This document shows, piece by piece, positions 23,580 to 32,482 of a DNA stretch of 64,000 nt (within the stretch, counting starts at the first letter, position 1; the number at the start of each line of letters is the position of its first letter). Source of the stretch: JAZKID01 sp965247525. GTDB taxonomy: Bacteria; Pseudomonadota; Alphaproteobacteria; Rhizobiales; UBA4765. The notes under the pieces were generated by a model that was given only the letters and a program-made list of their open reading frames with translations, was not told where the DNA came from and searched no databases. The translations under genes were made by a program, and so were the position numbers. Location of the stretch: the NCBI GenBank assembly GCA_965247525.1, contig OZ252015.1, positions 1-64,000 of the forward strand. The letters run 5' to 3'.

Positions 23580-24347
23580 TTAAAACCGTTTCTGGATGTC
23601 AGCTTCAGCTTTTGGCTTTGGCGCGGCGGCATGATCACTGGTGATTTTGCGCATGATGTCATCGACCGTATCGCAGACCTGATAGGCCACAGGCATGTCC
23701 GGGCGGATAAAGCCCTCATGGCGCATGTGGTCCAGAAGCGACAACAGAGGTTTCCAGAAATTGTTGATATTGCCGAAGATGATCGGCTTGCCGTGACGAC
23801 CAAGCTGCGCCCAAGTCATCATTTCAATGACCTCTTCCAGCGTGCCGACGCCGCCCGGAAACGCGATAAACGCATCGGCGCGGTCAAACATCATCATTTT
23901 ACGTTTGTGCATGTCTGGCACGACATGCTGCTCCGTCACGTCGCGAAAATCGCCTTCTTTCAACAGCAGAAAGTCGGGGATAATGCCTGTGACCTTGCCG
24001 CCGCCCTGAAGCACAGCGCGCGCAACAGCACCCATGATGCCGATGCCGCCGCCGCCATAGACAAGATCGATACCTGCATCGGCAAGCTTGGCCCCAAGTT
24101 TTTTGGCCGTTTCAATGTAAACCGGATTTGCGCCCGGCGAAGAGCCGCAATAAACGCAAACGGTTTTGATGGCGTGGCTGTCGTGTTTTTTTTGTGATTG
24201 AATCTGTGTGTCCAAAACGTTTTCAAAGTCCTGTGCAATATTGTGTTGAGGGACGGAGTGGCTGGCCAAAGCCTCGTCGAGTGTCACGCGCCTCGCGTCT
24301 GTGTTACGCAGCAGAGGGGAAATCACCAGATCGTCGTGGTCGGCCAT
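23580..24347 (-). CDS. TIGR00730/LOG family Rossmann-fold protein
   Basis: Members hydrolyse nucleoside 5'-monophosphates to base and ribose 5-phosphate (LOG, cytokinin-activating in plants). Signatures are VCVYCGSSPGANPVY, the glycine loop GGGGIGIMG, and the catalytic PGGVGTLEEVIEMMTW. The protein is 255 residues, longer than the roughly 190-200 core, because about 60 residues precede the Rossmann fold. That N-terminal arm (MADHDDLVISPLLRNTDARR and on) has no recognised domain. The precise substrate is unknown. Confidence 0.9.
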   Translation of the reverse strand: MADHDDLVISPLLRNTDARRVTLDEALASHSVPQHNIAQDFENVLDTQIQSQKKHDSHAIKTVCVYCGSSPGANPVYIETAKKLGAKLADAGIDLVYGGGGIGIMGAVARAVLQGGGKVTGIIPDFLLLKEGDFRDVTEQHVVPDMHKRKMMMFDRADAFIAFPGGVGTLEEVIEMMTWAQLGRHGKPIIFGNINNFWKPLLSLLDHMRHEGFIRPDMPVAYQVCDTVDDIMRKITSDHAAAPKPKAEADIQKRF

Positions 24348-24429
24348 GCTTTCTCTTCAATTGGCGCCATACGTCTTTTTCAAGGCATAGCGGTTGATAT
24401 GATTTGCCTCTATGACGAGACAGAACACT

Positions 24430-24453
24430 TATCATCTCATGAGTCGGATGATA
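24430..24453. promoter_or_regulatory. Inverted repeat upstream of Atm1-type exporter
   Basis: TATCATC at 24430-24436 mirrors GATGATA at 24447-24453 with a ten-base spacer, 35 bases before the exporter ATG in the divergent spacer with the LOG-family gene. The symmetry and position fit an operator for a dimeric repressor. No known consensus (Fur, Irr, RirA) was recognised. Confidence 0.35.
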
Positions 24454-24487
24454 GGTAGTTAACAAAATTTAACGAAAGCGTTCCGTT

Positions 24488-26386
24488 ATGGCGAATATCG
24501 AAGCCGAATCTGACAAGAAAACCGGCGAAAAAGACACGTTAGGGGTCACGCTCATACGTTTGTGGCCCTATTTGTGGCCGCAGGGGCGACGCGATCTGCA
24601 GGCGCGCCTTGTCTTGTCATTTGCCATTATCCTGCTGGCCAAAGTCGTGCTGCTGGCCGTGCCGTTTTCGTTCAAATGGGCGACCGATGCGCTGGTTGCA
24701 GTCAGCGGCGGCGTTATCAAACCGTCATCAATTCCACCCGCGGGGCTGATCGCGCTGCCAATTCTCGCAACCATGCTTTACGGGGTGTTGCGTATTGCGC
24801 AGGCCGTGCTGACACAATTGCGCGAAGGTATTTTTGCCAAAGTCATCATGCACGCGGTGCGCAAACTTTCTTATGTGACTTTTGAGCACATGCACGATCT
24901 GTCGCTGCGCTTTCACCTTGAAAAGCGCATGGGCGGGCTGTCGCGCATTCTGGAGCGCGGGCGCCAAGGCATTGAACAGATTTCACGCATGGCTGTGCTG
25001 ACGCTGATCCCGACCGTGATCGAGTTTGCGCTTCTGCTTGGGGTCACGACATGGGAGTTTGACTGGCGCTATACTGCAATCATTACGATCATGGTCGCCG
25101 TCTATCTCTGGTACACGATCATCGCCACCAACTGGCGCATCAAAATTCGCCGCCAGATGAATGAGAGCGATACTGAAAGCAATGCCAAGGCGGTTGACAG
25201 CCTCATCAATTACGAGACGGTCAAATATTTCAATGCCGAAAAACGCGAAGCGGCGCGCTATGACAAATCAACGGCGTTGTATGAGCGCGCAAGTGTGAAG
25301 TCTTACACGTCTCTGGCCGTGTTGAACGCAGGGCAGGCGACAATTTTCACCATCGGCATGACGCTGTGCATGATGCTGTCGGCGCAGGACATTTTGCGCG
25401 GGACTGGGACGGTTGGCCAATTCGTGATGATGAACGCGATGCTGATCCAGCTCTATGTGCCGCTCAACTTCATGGGCACGATTTACCGCGAAATCAAACA
25501 GGGCATCACCGACATCGAAAAAATGTTCGGCATTCTGGAAACCAAGCCGGAAGTGCCGGACACGCTTGACGCCATTCCGCTTGTTGTCACCAGCGGCGCT
25601 GTGCGGTTTGAAAATGTAACGTTTCATTATGAACCGTCGCGCACCATATTGAAAAACATCACGTTCGAAATTCCCCCCGGCAAGACGCTCGCGGTGGTAG
25701 GCCCAACAGGCGCCGGCAAGTCCACGCTGTCGCGTATCCTGTTTCGCTTTTACGATATTGAATCTGGCCGCGTGACGATTGACGGGCAGGACATTCGCGA
25801 CGTGACACAAGACAGCCTGCGCCATGCCATCGGCATGGTCCCGCAGGACACGGTGCTGTTCAATGACACGATCCGCTACAATATCGCCTATGGCTGCGAC
25901 CATTGTTCGGAAGACGACATCATGCGCGCTGCCGAGATGGCGCAGATTGACGAGTTTATCGCGCGGCTTCCCGATGGCCTCAACACAGCCGTGGGCGAGC
26001 GCGGCCTGAAACTATCGGGCGGCGAAAAGCAGCGCGTGGCGATTGCCCGTACCATTTTGAAAGCGCCGCCAATCCTTATCCTCGATGAAGCGACTTCGGC
26101 GCTTGATACCCATACCGAGCGCGAAATTCAAAGCGCGCTGGATAAAGTGGCGCAAAACCGCACCACACTGGTCATCGCGCACCGCCTGTCCACCGTGGTC
26201 AATGCCGACCAGATTATCGTGCTTGAGGATGGCGAGATCGCGGAGCGCGGCAACCATATTGAACTTTTGGCGAAAGACGGGCTTTATGCCAGCCTGTGGA
26301 ACCGTCAACGCGAGGCGGCGGCCGCCGAAGAAACGTTAGAGCGCACACGAAACGACGGAGCAATTAAACCCTATGCCGCTGCCTGA
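24488..26386 (+). CDS. Atm1-type ABC exporter
   Basis: A fused permease-ATPase half transporter, 632 residues, of the Atm1/HMT1 group, whose members export glutathione-linked sulfur or metal compounds. Six membrane helices occupy about residues 35-340. Group-specific stretches are AVDSLINYETVKYFNAEKRE and PLNFMGTIYREIKQG. The nucleotide-binding domain has Walker A GPTGAGKST, signature LSGGEKQRVAIAR and Walker B LILDEATSALD. The ATG lies at 24488. Its last 14 bases overlap psd, an unexpected partner for an Atm1 homologue. Confidence 0.92.
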   Translation: MANIEAESDKKTGEKDTLGVTLIRLWPYLWPQGRRDLQARLVLSFAIILLAKVVLLAVPFSFKWATDALVAVSGGVIKPSSIPPAGLIALPILATMLYGVLRIAQAVLTQLREGIFAKVIMHAVRKLSYVTFEHMHDLSLRFHLEKRMGGLSRILERGRQGIEQISRMAVLTLIPTVIEFALLLGVTTWEFDWRYTAIITIMVAVYLWYTIIATNWRIKIRRQMNESDTESNAKAVDSLINYETVKYFNAEKREAARYDKSTALYERASVKSYTSLAVLNAGQATIFTIGMTLCMMLSAQDILRGTGTVGQFVMMNAMLIQLYVPLNFMGTIYREIKQGITDIEKMFGILETKPEVPDTLDAIPLVVTSGAVRFENVTFHYEPSRTILKNITFEIPPGKTLAVVGPTGAGKSTLSRILFRFYDIESGRVTIDGQDIRDVTQDSLRHAIGMVPQDTVLFNDTIRYNIAYGCDHCSEDDIMRAAEMAQIDEFIARLPDGLNTAVGERGLKLSGGEKQRVAIARTILKAPPILILDEATSALDTHTEREIQSALDKVAQNRTTLVIAHRLSTVVNADQIIVLEDGEIAERGNHIELLAKDGLYASLWNRQREAAAAEETLERTRNDGAIKPYAAA

Positions 26387-27113
26387 AATGTCAAAAATCA
26401 ACGATATGTTTTCGTCCGTCGTCGGCTCGGTGCGCTCGGCCATTCCACCCGTGCACAAAGAAGGGCATGTGTTCATCGTCCTGTTTGCGGTTGTCACGCT
26501 GGTGTTCGCGTTTTTCGCTTTATGGTTTCTGTTCGCGACTGGCCTCTTCCTCACCGCCTGGTGCGTTGCATTTTTCCGCGATGCGCCGCGCTTTACGCCA
26601 ATTGGCGAAAAGCTTGTCGTCAGCCCTGCTGACGGAACCGTGCTGACGATCAGTGATGTCATCCCGCCACCTGAACTTGAGCTGGGCAGTGAGCTGATGA
26701 CGCGCATCTGCATTTTCATGAGCGTGTTTAACGGTCATATCAACCGCGCGCCGATCACAGGCCGCGTCACGCATATTGCGTACAGTCCCGGCCTGTTTGT
26801 GAATGCCGATCTTGACAAGGCGAGCGAGCACAATGAACGCAATGCCGTTGTTATCGAAAATGACAAGGTCAAAATCGGCGTTGTGCAAATTGCCGGTCTG
26901 GTGGCGCGGCGCATTGTCTGTTTTGTTAAAGTCGGCGCTGATCTGCGCGCAGGCGAGCGTTTTGGCCTGATCCGTTTTGGCAGCCGCGTCGATGTCTATC
27001 TGCCGCTTGGCGTGAAAGTGAATGTCACCGAAGGCCTCAAAACGATTGCTGGCGAAACAATTCTTGCCGAATTTTCGGCCAAGGCGGCGCGCACGCCCTT
27101 CATCACAAACTGA
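26373..27113 (+). CDS. psd: Phosphatidylserine decarboxylase proenzyme
   Basis: Decarboxylates phosphatidylserine to phosphatidylethanolamine at the inner membrane. The 246-residue short-form enzyme has two N-terminal membrane helices (about 30-70), VVSPADGTVLTI, SVFNGHINRAPITG and HNERNAVVIEN. The self-cleavage site is RFGSRVDVYLP, where Gly203-Ser204 is the expected cut producing the pyruvoyl group on Ser204. An alternative start at 26388, just past the exporter stop, would remove five residues. The stop overlaps pssA by one base. Confidence 0.93.
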   Translation: MPLPEMSKINDMFSSVVGSVRSAIPPVHKEGHVFIVLFAVVTLVFAFFALWFLFATGLFLTAWCVAFFRDAPRFTPIGEKLVVSPADGTVLTISDVIPPPELELGSELMTRICIFMSVFNGHINRAPITGRVTHIAYSPGLFVNADLDKASEHNERNAVVIENDKVKIGVVQIAGLVARRIVCFVKVGADLRAGERFGLIRFGSRVDVYLPLGVKVNVTEGLKTIAGETILAEFSAKAARTPFITN

Positions 27114-27898
27114 TGGTTGATCGCGTGCCAGAGCCAAAACGGGCAGGGGCAAAACCGCCCTTTCGTTTGCCGCGCGTGTCTTTAAGGGTGCTTGCGCCAA
27201 ATCTGGTTACCATGCTTGCCGTGTGCTCGGGGCTGACGGCGATGCGGCTCGCAATCGAAGGGCGGCTTGAAACGGCGCTGATCCTTGTCATCGTCGCCAG
27301 CTTTCTCGATGCGATGGATGGCAGGCTGGCGCGCGTTCTGAAAGGCACGTCCCGCTTTGGCGCAGAACTTGATAGCCTTGCCGATTTCGTCAATTTCGGC
27401 GTTGTGCCAAGTTTTATTCTCTACATTACGTTTTTAAATTCCTTCCGTTCGCTGGGCTGGATTGTGGCGTTGATTTTCGCCATCGCAACCGCCTTGCGGC
27501 TGGCCCGCTTTAATGTCGAGACCGAGCAGGAAGGCCGTCCCAACTGGCACAAAAAATTCTTTAACGGTGTGCCTGCGCCCGCAGCGGCGCTGTGCGCGCT
27601 GCTGCCGCTGTATGTTGAATTTACCGGCGTGCCGCATGGCGACATTCCGCCAATCGTCGTTTTGATTTACACGCTGATGATGGCGATTTTGATGGTCAGC
27701 CGCATTCCAAGCTTTTCCGGCAAGAGCATGCAGGTTGAGGTACGGCGCGATTATGTCGCCATGAGCATCATAGCGCTGATTGCTGTTATCAGCCTTCTTG
27801 TGGCCTACACATTTGAAATGCTGGTGATTCTGACGCTGACTTATCTTGCCTGCCTGCCGCTAAGCTGGCTCAGCTATCAGCGCTATTCACGCGTTTAA
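27113..27898 (+). CDS. pssA: CDP-diacylglycerol-serine O-phosphatidyltransferase
   Basis: Makes phosphatidylserine from CDP-diacylglycerol and serine, supplying Psd. The 261-residue integral membrane protein carries the CDP-alcohol phosphotransferase motif D-G-x2-A-R-x8-G-x3-D-x3-D between Asp69 and Asp91. About eight hydrophobic segments follow. It is coupled to psd through TGATG, so the two steps of phosphatidylethanolamine synthesis are co-expressed. Its 3' end overlaps convergent metC by 12 bases. Confidence 0.95.
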   Translation: MVDRVPEPKRAGAKPPFRLPRVSLRVLAPNLVTMLAVCSGLTAMRLAIEGRLETALILVIVASFLDAMDGRLARVLKGTSRFGAELDSLADFVNFGVVPSFILYITFLNSFRSLGWIVALIFAIATALRLARFNVETEQEGRPNWHKKFFNGVPAPAAALCALLPLYVEFTGVPHGDIPPIVVLIYTLMMAILMVSRIPSFSGKSMQVEVRRDYVAMSIIALIAVISLLVAYTFEMLVILTLTYLACLPLSWLSYQRYSRV

Positions 27899-29056
27899 GC
27901 TACGCGCGGCATTGAAGCGTTGCAACGCGCTGTTGAGATCTGCCTTTAAATCATCTTCGTCTTCAAGACCGATCTGCAAACGCAGCATTGGCGATCCGCA
28001 GCCTTTGTTGGCGCGGTGGTCGCAATCATAAGGCAGGATCAGACTTTCAAAACCGCCCCAGGAATAACCCATGCCGAAAATCTGCATCTCGTCGAGCATG
28101 GCGGCGATGGCCGCAGGCGGCGCCGCTTCAAGCTGAATGGCAAAAACGCCGGACGCACCCGTGTAATCACGCTTCCAGATGTCATGGCCGTCGCAGCCCG
28201 GCAGAGCAGGGTGCAAAATACGTTTGACGCCTGTTTTCGCCTGCAGCCAATCCGCAATGCGAAGCGCCGTCTTGCCCTGATGGTCAAGGCGCAGCGCCAT
28301 TGTCCGCAAACCGCGCAATGCCAGAAACTGGTCATCGGCGCTGCAGCACAGGCCAAGCAGCACATAGGTTTCTTTCAGGCGCGGCCACGCATGTTCATTG
28401 GCCGACAACATGCCCATCAAAACATCAGAATGGCCTGACAGATATTTCGTGCCGGCTTCAATGGCGATATCGACGCCGTGCGCATGCGGTTGAAAACAGA
28501 GCGGGGTTGCCCATGTGTTATCGATGATGAGCAGTGCCCCGTTTGTGTGGGCGATGTCAGCAAGCGCTGGAATGTCCTGCATGTCCATGGTCAGCGAACC
28601 GGGCGATTCTGCGAAGATGACTTTGGTATTGGGCTGCATCAAAGCAGTTATGTCAGTGCGCGGATCATAATAGCTGGTGCTGACGCCAAGGCGTTTGAGA
28701 ACCGTGTCGCAAATGCGGCGCGTGGGCGCATAAACCGCATCGGTCACAAGGATGTGATCTCCCGCGCTTAAACTTGCGAGCAAAGCGAGTGTAATCGCGG
28801 CAACGCCGGATGGGACACTGCATGCGCCAGCTGCGCCGCTTAACGTCGCCCATGCGCTGTGAAGGGAATCGCTGGTTGGCGTGCCAAGGCGCCCGTATTG
28901 GTAAGTGCTTTTCCTTGTCACCAGCTCTTCGACGCTGTTGAAAACCACAGTCGAGCCACGATAAGGCGGCGTGGAGACAAAGCCATAATGGCTCTGCGGA
29001 TCGCGCCCCAGCCGCGTCACGGCTGTGCGTGGCTTTTCGTTATCTGTTTTTTTCAT
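27887..29056 (-). CDS. metC: Cystathionine beta-lyase-type PLP enzyme
   Basis: Cleaves cystathionine to homocysteine in methionine synthesis. The 389-residue Cys/Met-metabolism PLP enzyme opens with TRLGRDPQSHYGFVSTPPYRGSTV (split here across its conserved RGSTV), has the YQYGRLGTPTSDSLHSA phosphate-binding region, VIFAESPGSLTMDM, and the PLP lysine Lys204 in AGTKYLSGHSDV. The GSLT and YSWGGFESL segments are those of bacterial MetC. A related gamma-synthase role cannot be wholly excluded. It is divergent from aapJ (100-base spacer). Confidence 0.9.
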   Translation of the reverse strand: MKKTDNEKPRTAVTRLGRDPQSHYGFVSTPPYRGSTVVFNSVEELVTRKSTYQYGRLGTPTSDSLHSAWATLSGAAGACSVPSGVAAITLALLASLSAGDHILVTDAVYAPTRRICDTVLKRLGVSTSYYDPRTDITALMQPNTKVIFAESPGSLTMDMQDIPALADIAHTNGALLIIDNTWATPLCFQPHAHGVDIAIEAGTKYLSGHSDVLMGMLSANEHAWPRLKETYVLLGLCCSADDQFLALRGLRTMALRLDHQGKTALRIADWLQAKTGVKRILHPALPGCDGHDIWKRDYTGASGVFAIQLEAAPPAAIAAMLDEMQIFGMGYSWGGFESLILPYDCDHRANKGCGSPMLRLQIGLEDEDDLKADLNSALQRFNAARSLNA

Positions 29057-29156
29057 ACACCGCGCCCCTTGACCTTGGCAGGTGAAACGTCTGTTATCCC
29101 CTTTTGCATAAGGCCAATCAGCGACAAATGAAAGTCGCAGCGGAGTTTTACGTCCT

Positions 29157-30173
29157 ATGAACAGAGTGTTTGCACTATCATTTCTTGCCGGTCTCCTGTT
29201 TGCAGCAACCGGCGCGTCAGCCTCGACCCTCGATCAGGTGAAAGCGCGCGGCCAGCTTGTCTGCGGCGTCAGCCAAGGCGTTGTCGGGTTTTCCAATCCT
29301 GATGAAAAAGGCCAATGGACAGGCCTTGATGTCGATTATTGCCGCGCCATTGCCGCCGCCATTTTTGGCGATGCAACAAAAGCGAAATTCGTTCCGCTTT
29401 CCGCCAAAGACCGCTTTACCGCGCTTCAGTCCGGAGAAATTGATGTGCTGACGCGAAATTCAACCGTCACAATGTCACGCGACACGCAGCTTGGCCTCGA
29501 TTTCCCGATCGTCAACTATTATGATGGCCAGGCCTTTCTTGTGCGCAAATCCTTGAACATTACATCGGCCATGAACCTCAACGGCGCATCGATCTGCACG
29601 CAAACCGGAACAACCACCGAGCTGAATGCTGCTGACTTTTTCCGCGCCAACAATCTGAAATACGAAATCGTCGTGTTCGTGACGAATGATGATGTCATCA
29701 AGGCCTATGATGCAGGGCGCTGCGACGCCTACACAACAGATTCAAGCGGGCTTTATGCCGAGCGTTACAAAATGACCAATCCGGATGACCATATCATCCT
29801 GCCAGAAATCATTTCCAAAGAGCCATTGGGACCGGGCGTGCGCCATGGCGACAACCAGTGGGCCGATATTATCCGCTGGACGCATTATGCGCTTTTGAAT
29901 GCCGAAGAACTTGGCGTGACACAGGCCAATGTCGAGGACAAAATGAAAACCGATGAGCGTCCAGACGCCAAACGGCTTTTGGGCACGGAAGGCAATTACG
30001 GCGAAATGCTAGGTCTGACAAAAGACTGGGCGGTGCGCGTCGTGAAAGCCGTTGGCAATTACGGCGAAATTTTCAACCGCAATGTCGGCGAAGGCAGCCG
30101 GTTGAAAATCAAGCGCGGGCTGAATGCGCTGCCGAAAGACGGTGGCCTGCAATATGCGCAGCCGATCCGCTAA
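29157..30173 (+). CDS. aapJ: General L-amino acid ABC transporter, periplasmic binding protein
   Basis: Binds amino acids in the periplasm for the AapQMP permease. The 338-residue protein has a signal peptide ending ATGASA, then the family sequence STLDQVKARGQLVCGVSQGVVGFS and DVLTRNSTVTMSRDTQLGLDF. The C-terminal part contains RLLGTEGNYGEMLGLTKDWA. It starts a four-gene operon (aapJ, 12-base gap, aapQ). Specificity of Aap systems is broad; the exact substrates here are unknown. Confidence 0.94.
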   Translation: MNRVFALSFLAGLLFAATGASASTLDQVKARGQLVCGVSQGVVGFSNPDEKGQWTGLDVDYCRAIAAAIFGDATKAKFVPLSAKDRFTALQSGEIDVLTRNSTVTMSRDTQLGLDFPIVNYYDGQAFLVRKSLNITSAMNLNGASICTQTGTTTELNAADFFRANNLKYEIVVFVTNDDVIKAYDAGRCDAYTTDSSGLYAERYKMTNPDDHIILPEIISKEPLGPGVRHGDNQWADIIRWTHYALLNAEELGVTQANVEDKMKTDERPDAKRLLGTEGNYGEMLGLTKDWAVRVVKAVGNYGEIFNRNVGEGSRLKIKRGLNALPKDGGLQYAQPIR

Positions 30174-30185
30174 AACCAGTCTCGC

Positions 30186-31337
30186 ATGACAGATGTCTTC
30201 GGCGCGAAGCGCTGGCGCAGTTTTTTCTGGCAAGGCCTGATTGTTGTTGCTGTTGGCCTCCTCGTTTTTGAGGCCACCAGCAATGCCTATTTCAACTTGC
30301 AGCGGCAGGGCGTTGCGGTTGGCTGGGGCTTTTTGAACAATGTGGCAGGCTTTGCGCTGTCACAAACGCTAATCTCTTACAGTGAAGTCTCGACCTATTT
30401 TGATGCTTTCGTTGTTGGTCTGCTCAACACCTTGCTTGTTGCGGTGCTGGGCCTTGTCTTTGCAACATTGCTTGGCTTTATCGCAGGCGTGGCGCGGCTG
30501 TCGCACAACTGGCTGATTGCCAAAACCGCGCTCATTTACATTGAGTTCGTTCGTAACGTTCCATTAGTGCTGCAACTTGTGTTCTGGTACCGCGCCGTTC
30601 TGGTGCCTTTGCCAGCGCCGCGCAATTCGCTTGAGCTAGGCCACAGCTTTTTCCTCAATAATCGCGGGCTTTTTCTTCCCAGTGCAATGACAGGCGACCA
30701 TTTTATATTTGTCGTCATTGCCTTTCTTGTGGCGTTGGCTGGCGCTGTTGCGCTGCGTTTTTATGCAGCACATGAGCGCATGAGAACCGGACGTTCAATC
30801 TCAGTATGGCGATCGGGCCTCGTGCTTGTCGTGTTTCTGCCGCTGATGACATTTCTTCTGCTGCGCGAACCGCTGACCTTCGAATACCCGACGCTTAACG
30901 GCTTCAATTTTAGCGGCGGGACGCAGGTCATCCCTGAACTTGTCGCGCTTTTGCTGGGGCTGGTGCTTTACACCGGCGCGTTCATCGCGGAGATCGTTCG
31001 CGCTGGTATTGAATCTGTTTCCAAAGGCCAGAGCGAAGCGGCGCAGGCATTGGGGCTCACGCGCAATAAAACCATGCGTCTTATTGTCGTGCCGCAGGCG
31101 CTGCGCGTGATTGTGCCGCCGCTGACAAGCCAGTATCTTAATCTTATTAAAAACTCATCGCTTGCGGTTGCCATTGGCTATCCTGAACTGTTTACGGTTG
31201 CCGGAACAATCAACAACCAGACAGGGCAGGCGGTTGAGGTTGTCGCCATCATGATGTCGGTCTATCTTTTCCTCAGCCTGACAACATCGGCCCTGATGAA
31301 CATTTTCAACGCGCGCATCGCGCTGGTGGAGCGCTGA
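30186..31337 (+). CDS. aapQ: General L-amino acid ABC transporter, permease AapQ
   Basis: One of two inner-membrane permeases. The 383-residue protein has an N-terminal helix, then a conserved LLNTLLVAVLGLVFATLLGF segment, FVRNVPLVLQLVFWY, and the cytoplasmic coupling (EAA) loop KGQSEAAQALGLTRNKTMRL followed by VVPQALRVIVPPL. About eight hydrophobic helices are visible. Its stop overlaps the aapM start by one base. Confidence 0.94.
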   Translation: MTDVFGAKRWRSFFWQGLIVVAVGLLVFEATSNAYFNLQRQGVAVGWGFLNNVAGFALSQTLISYSEVSTYFDAFVVGLLNTLLVAVLGLVFATLLGFIAGVARLSHNWLIAKTALIYIEFVRNVPLVLQLVFWYRAVLVPLPAPRNSLELGHSFFLNNRGLFLPSAMTGDHFIFVVIAFLVALAGAVALRFYAAHERMRTGRSISVWRSGLVLVVFLPLMTFLLLREPLTFEYPTLNGFNFSGGTQVIPELVALLLGLVLYTGAFIAEIVRAGIESVSKGQSEAAQALGLTRNKTMRLIVVPQALRVIVPPLTSQYLNLIKNSSLAVAIGYPELFTVAGTINNQTGQAVEVVAIMMSVYLFLSLTTSALMNIFNARIALVER

Positions 31338-32482
31338 TGAGCGGTATCGCCGAAGACAGCCAGCGGCCATTTGTGCGCGGCAACCTGTTGCCCGCGCTGC
31401 CACCGCCGCTTTCCGAGCGCGGGATTGTCGGTTGGCTCCGCCACAATCTGTTTTTCAGTGTCGCCAACAGTATCGGGACATTGATCATCCTTGCTGTCGT
31501 CCTTTACATGCTCTTTGGGGCGTTTTCGTTTTTTATCGGTACGGCGACATTTCATGGCGCTGCCCGCGAAGACTGCCTGCCCAATCAGGGCATGTGCTAT
31601 CCATATCTTGCCGCGAACATGAACTTTTTCATTTATGGCTTTTACCCGTCCGCCGAATGGTGGCGGGTCAATCTCACGGCGCTGCTTGGTGTTGTCGCTT
31701 TGAGCATGGTTCTTGTTCCAACTTTTCCCTTTCGCAAGCTCGCCAATATTTCATTTTTTATCGTGTTTCCGGTCGCTGCGTTCTTTCTGCTTTATGGCGG
31801 AATTTTTGGCCTGCCCGTTGTCGAGACGGACTATTGGGGCGGCATGATCGTCACATTCGTGGTTGCGATCACGGGCATCGTCTTTTCATTGCCGCTTGGC
31901 ATTTGCCTCGCGCTCGGGCGACGCTCGAAAATGCCCGTCATCAAATCCTTGAGCATTATTTTCATTGAATTCTGGCGCGGCGTCCCGCTTGTCACCGTTT
32001 TGTTCATGGCCAGCGTGATGCTTCCCCTGTTTTTACCCGGCACGATGTCGCCCGACAAATTGCTGCGGGCGCTGGTCGGCGTCGCACTGTTTTCCTCCGC
32101 TTACATGGCCGAAGTCGTGCGCGGCGGCTTGCAGGCCATGCCGCGCGGCCAGCAGGAAGGCGGCCAGGCGCTGGGGCTGAACACATGGCAGGTCTTGCTG
32201 CTGATCGTGCTGCCGCAAGCGCTGAAAAAGGTCATTCCGGGCATCGTCAATACGTTTATTGGTCTTTTTAAAGACACGTCTCTGGTCTTTATCGTCGGCC
32301 TTGTGGACTTTCTCAAAGCCGTCGATATGAGCCTCGTCAACCCGAACTGGGCGACGCCGTGGACACGTTTTTCGGGTTATGCCTTTGCCGCCATCTTTTA
32401 TTTTGTTTGCTGCTGGGGCATGTCACGCTATTCAATCTTTATGGAACGCCGCCTGAGTGCGGGAGAAGACAGGAATATATAA
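31337..32482 (+). CDS. aapM: General L-amino acid ABC transporter, permease AapM
   Basis: Second inner-membrane permease, 381 residues. It carries several hydrophobic segments, FIEFWRGVPLVTVLFMASVM, and the coupling loop RGQQEGGQALGLNTWQVLLL followed by VLPQALKKVIPGIVNTF. The long N-terminal half with extra helices is usual for AapM. It pairs with AapQ as a heterodimer. The aapP start codon directly follows its stop. Confidence 0.94.
   Translation: MSGIAEDSQRPFVRGNLLPALPPPLSERGIVGWLRHNLFFSVANSIGTLIILAVVLYMLFGAFSFFIGTATFHGAAREDCLPNQGMCYPYLAANMNFFIYGFYPSAEWWRVNLTALLGVVALSMVLVPTFPFRKLANISFFIVFPVAAFFLLYGGIFGLPVVETDYWGGMIVTFVVAITGIVFSLPLGICLALGRRSKMPVIKSLSIIFIEFWRGVPLVTVLFMASVMLPLFLPGTMSPDKLLRALVGVALFSSAYMAEVVRGGLQAMPRGQQEGGQALGLNTWQVLLLIVLPQALKKVIPGIVNTFIGLFKDTSLVFIVGLVDFLKAVDMSLVNPNWATPWTRFSGYAFAAIFYFVCCWGMSRYSIFMERRLSAGEDRNI

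Noticed and set aside
23532..24197. A 221-codon open frame on the forward strand opposite the LOG-family gene
   Set aside because: It is an antisense shadow. The reverse frame has clear LOG motifs, whereas the forward translation is His/Arg-rich with no family features.
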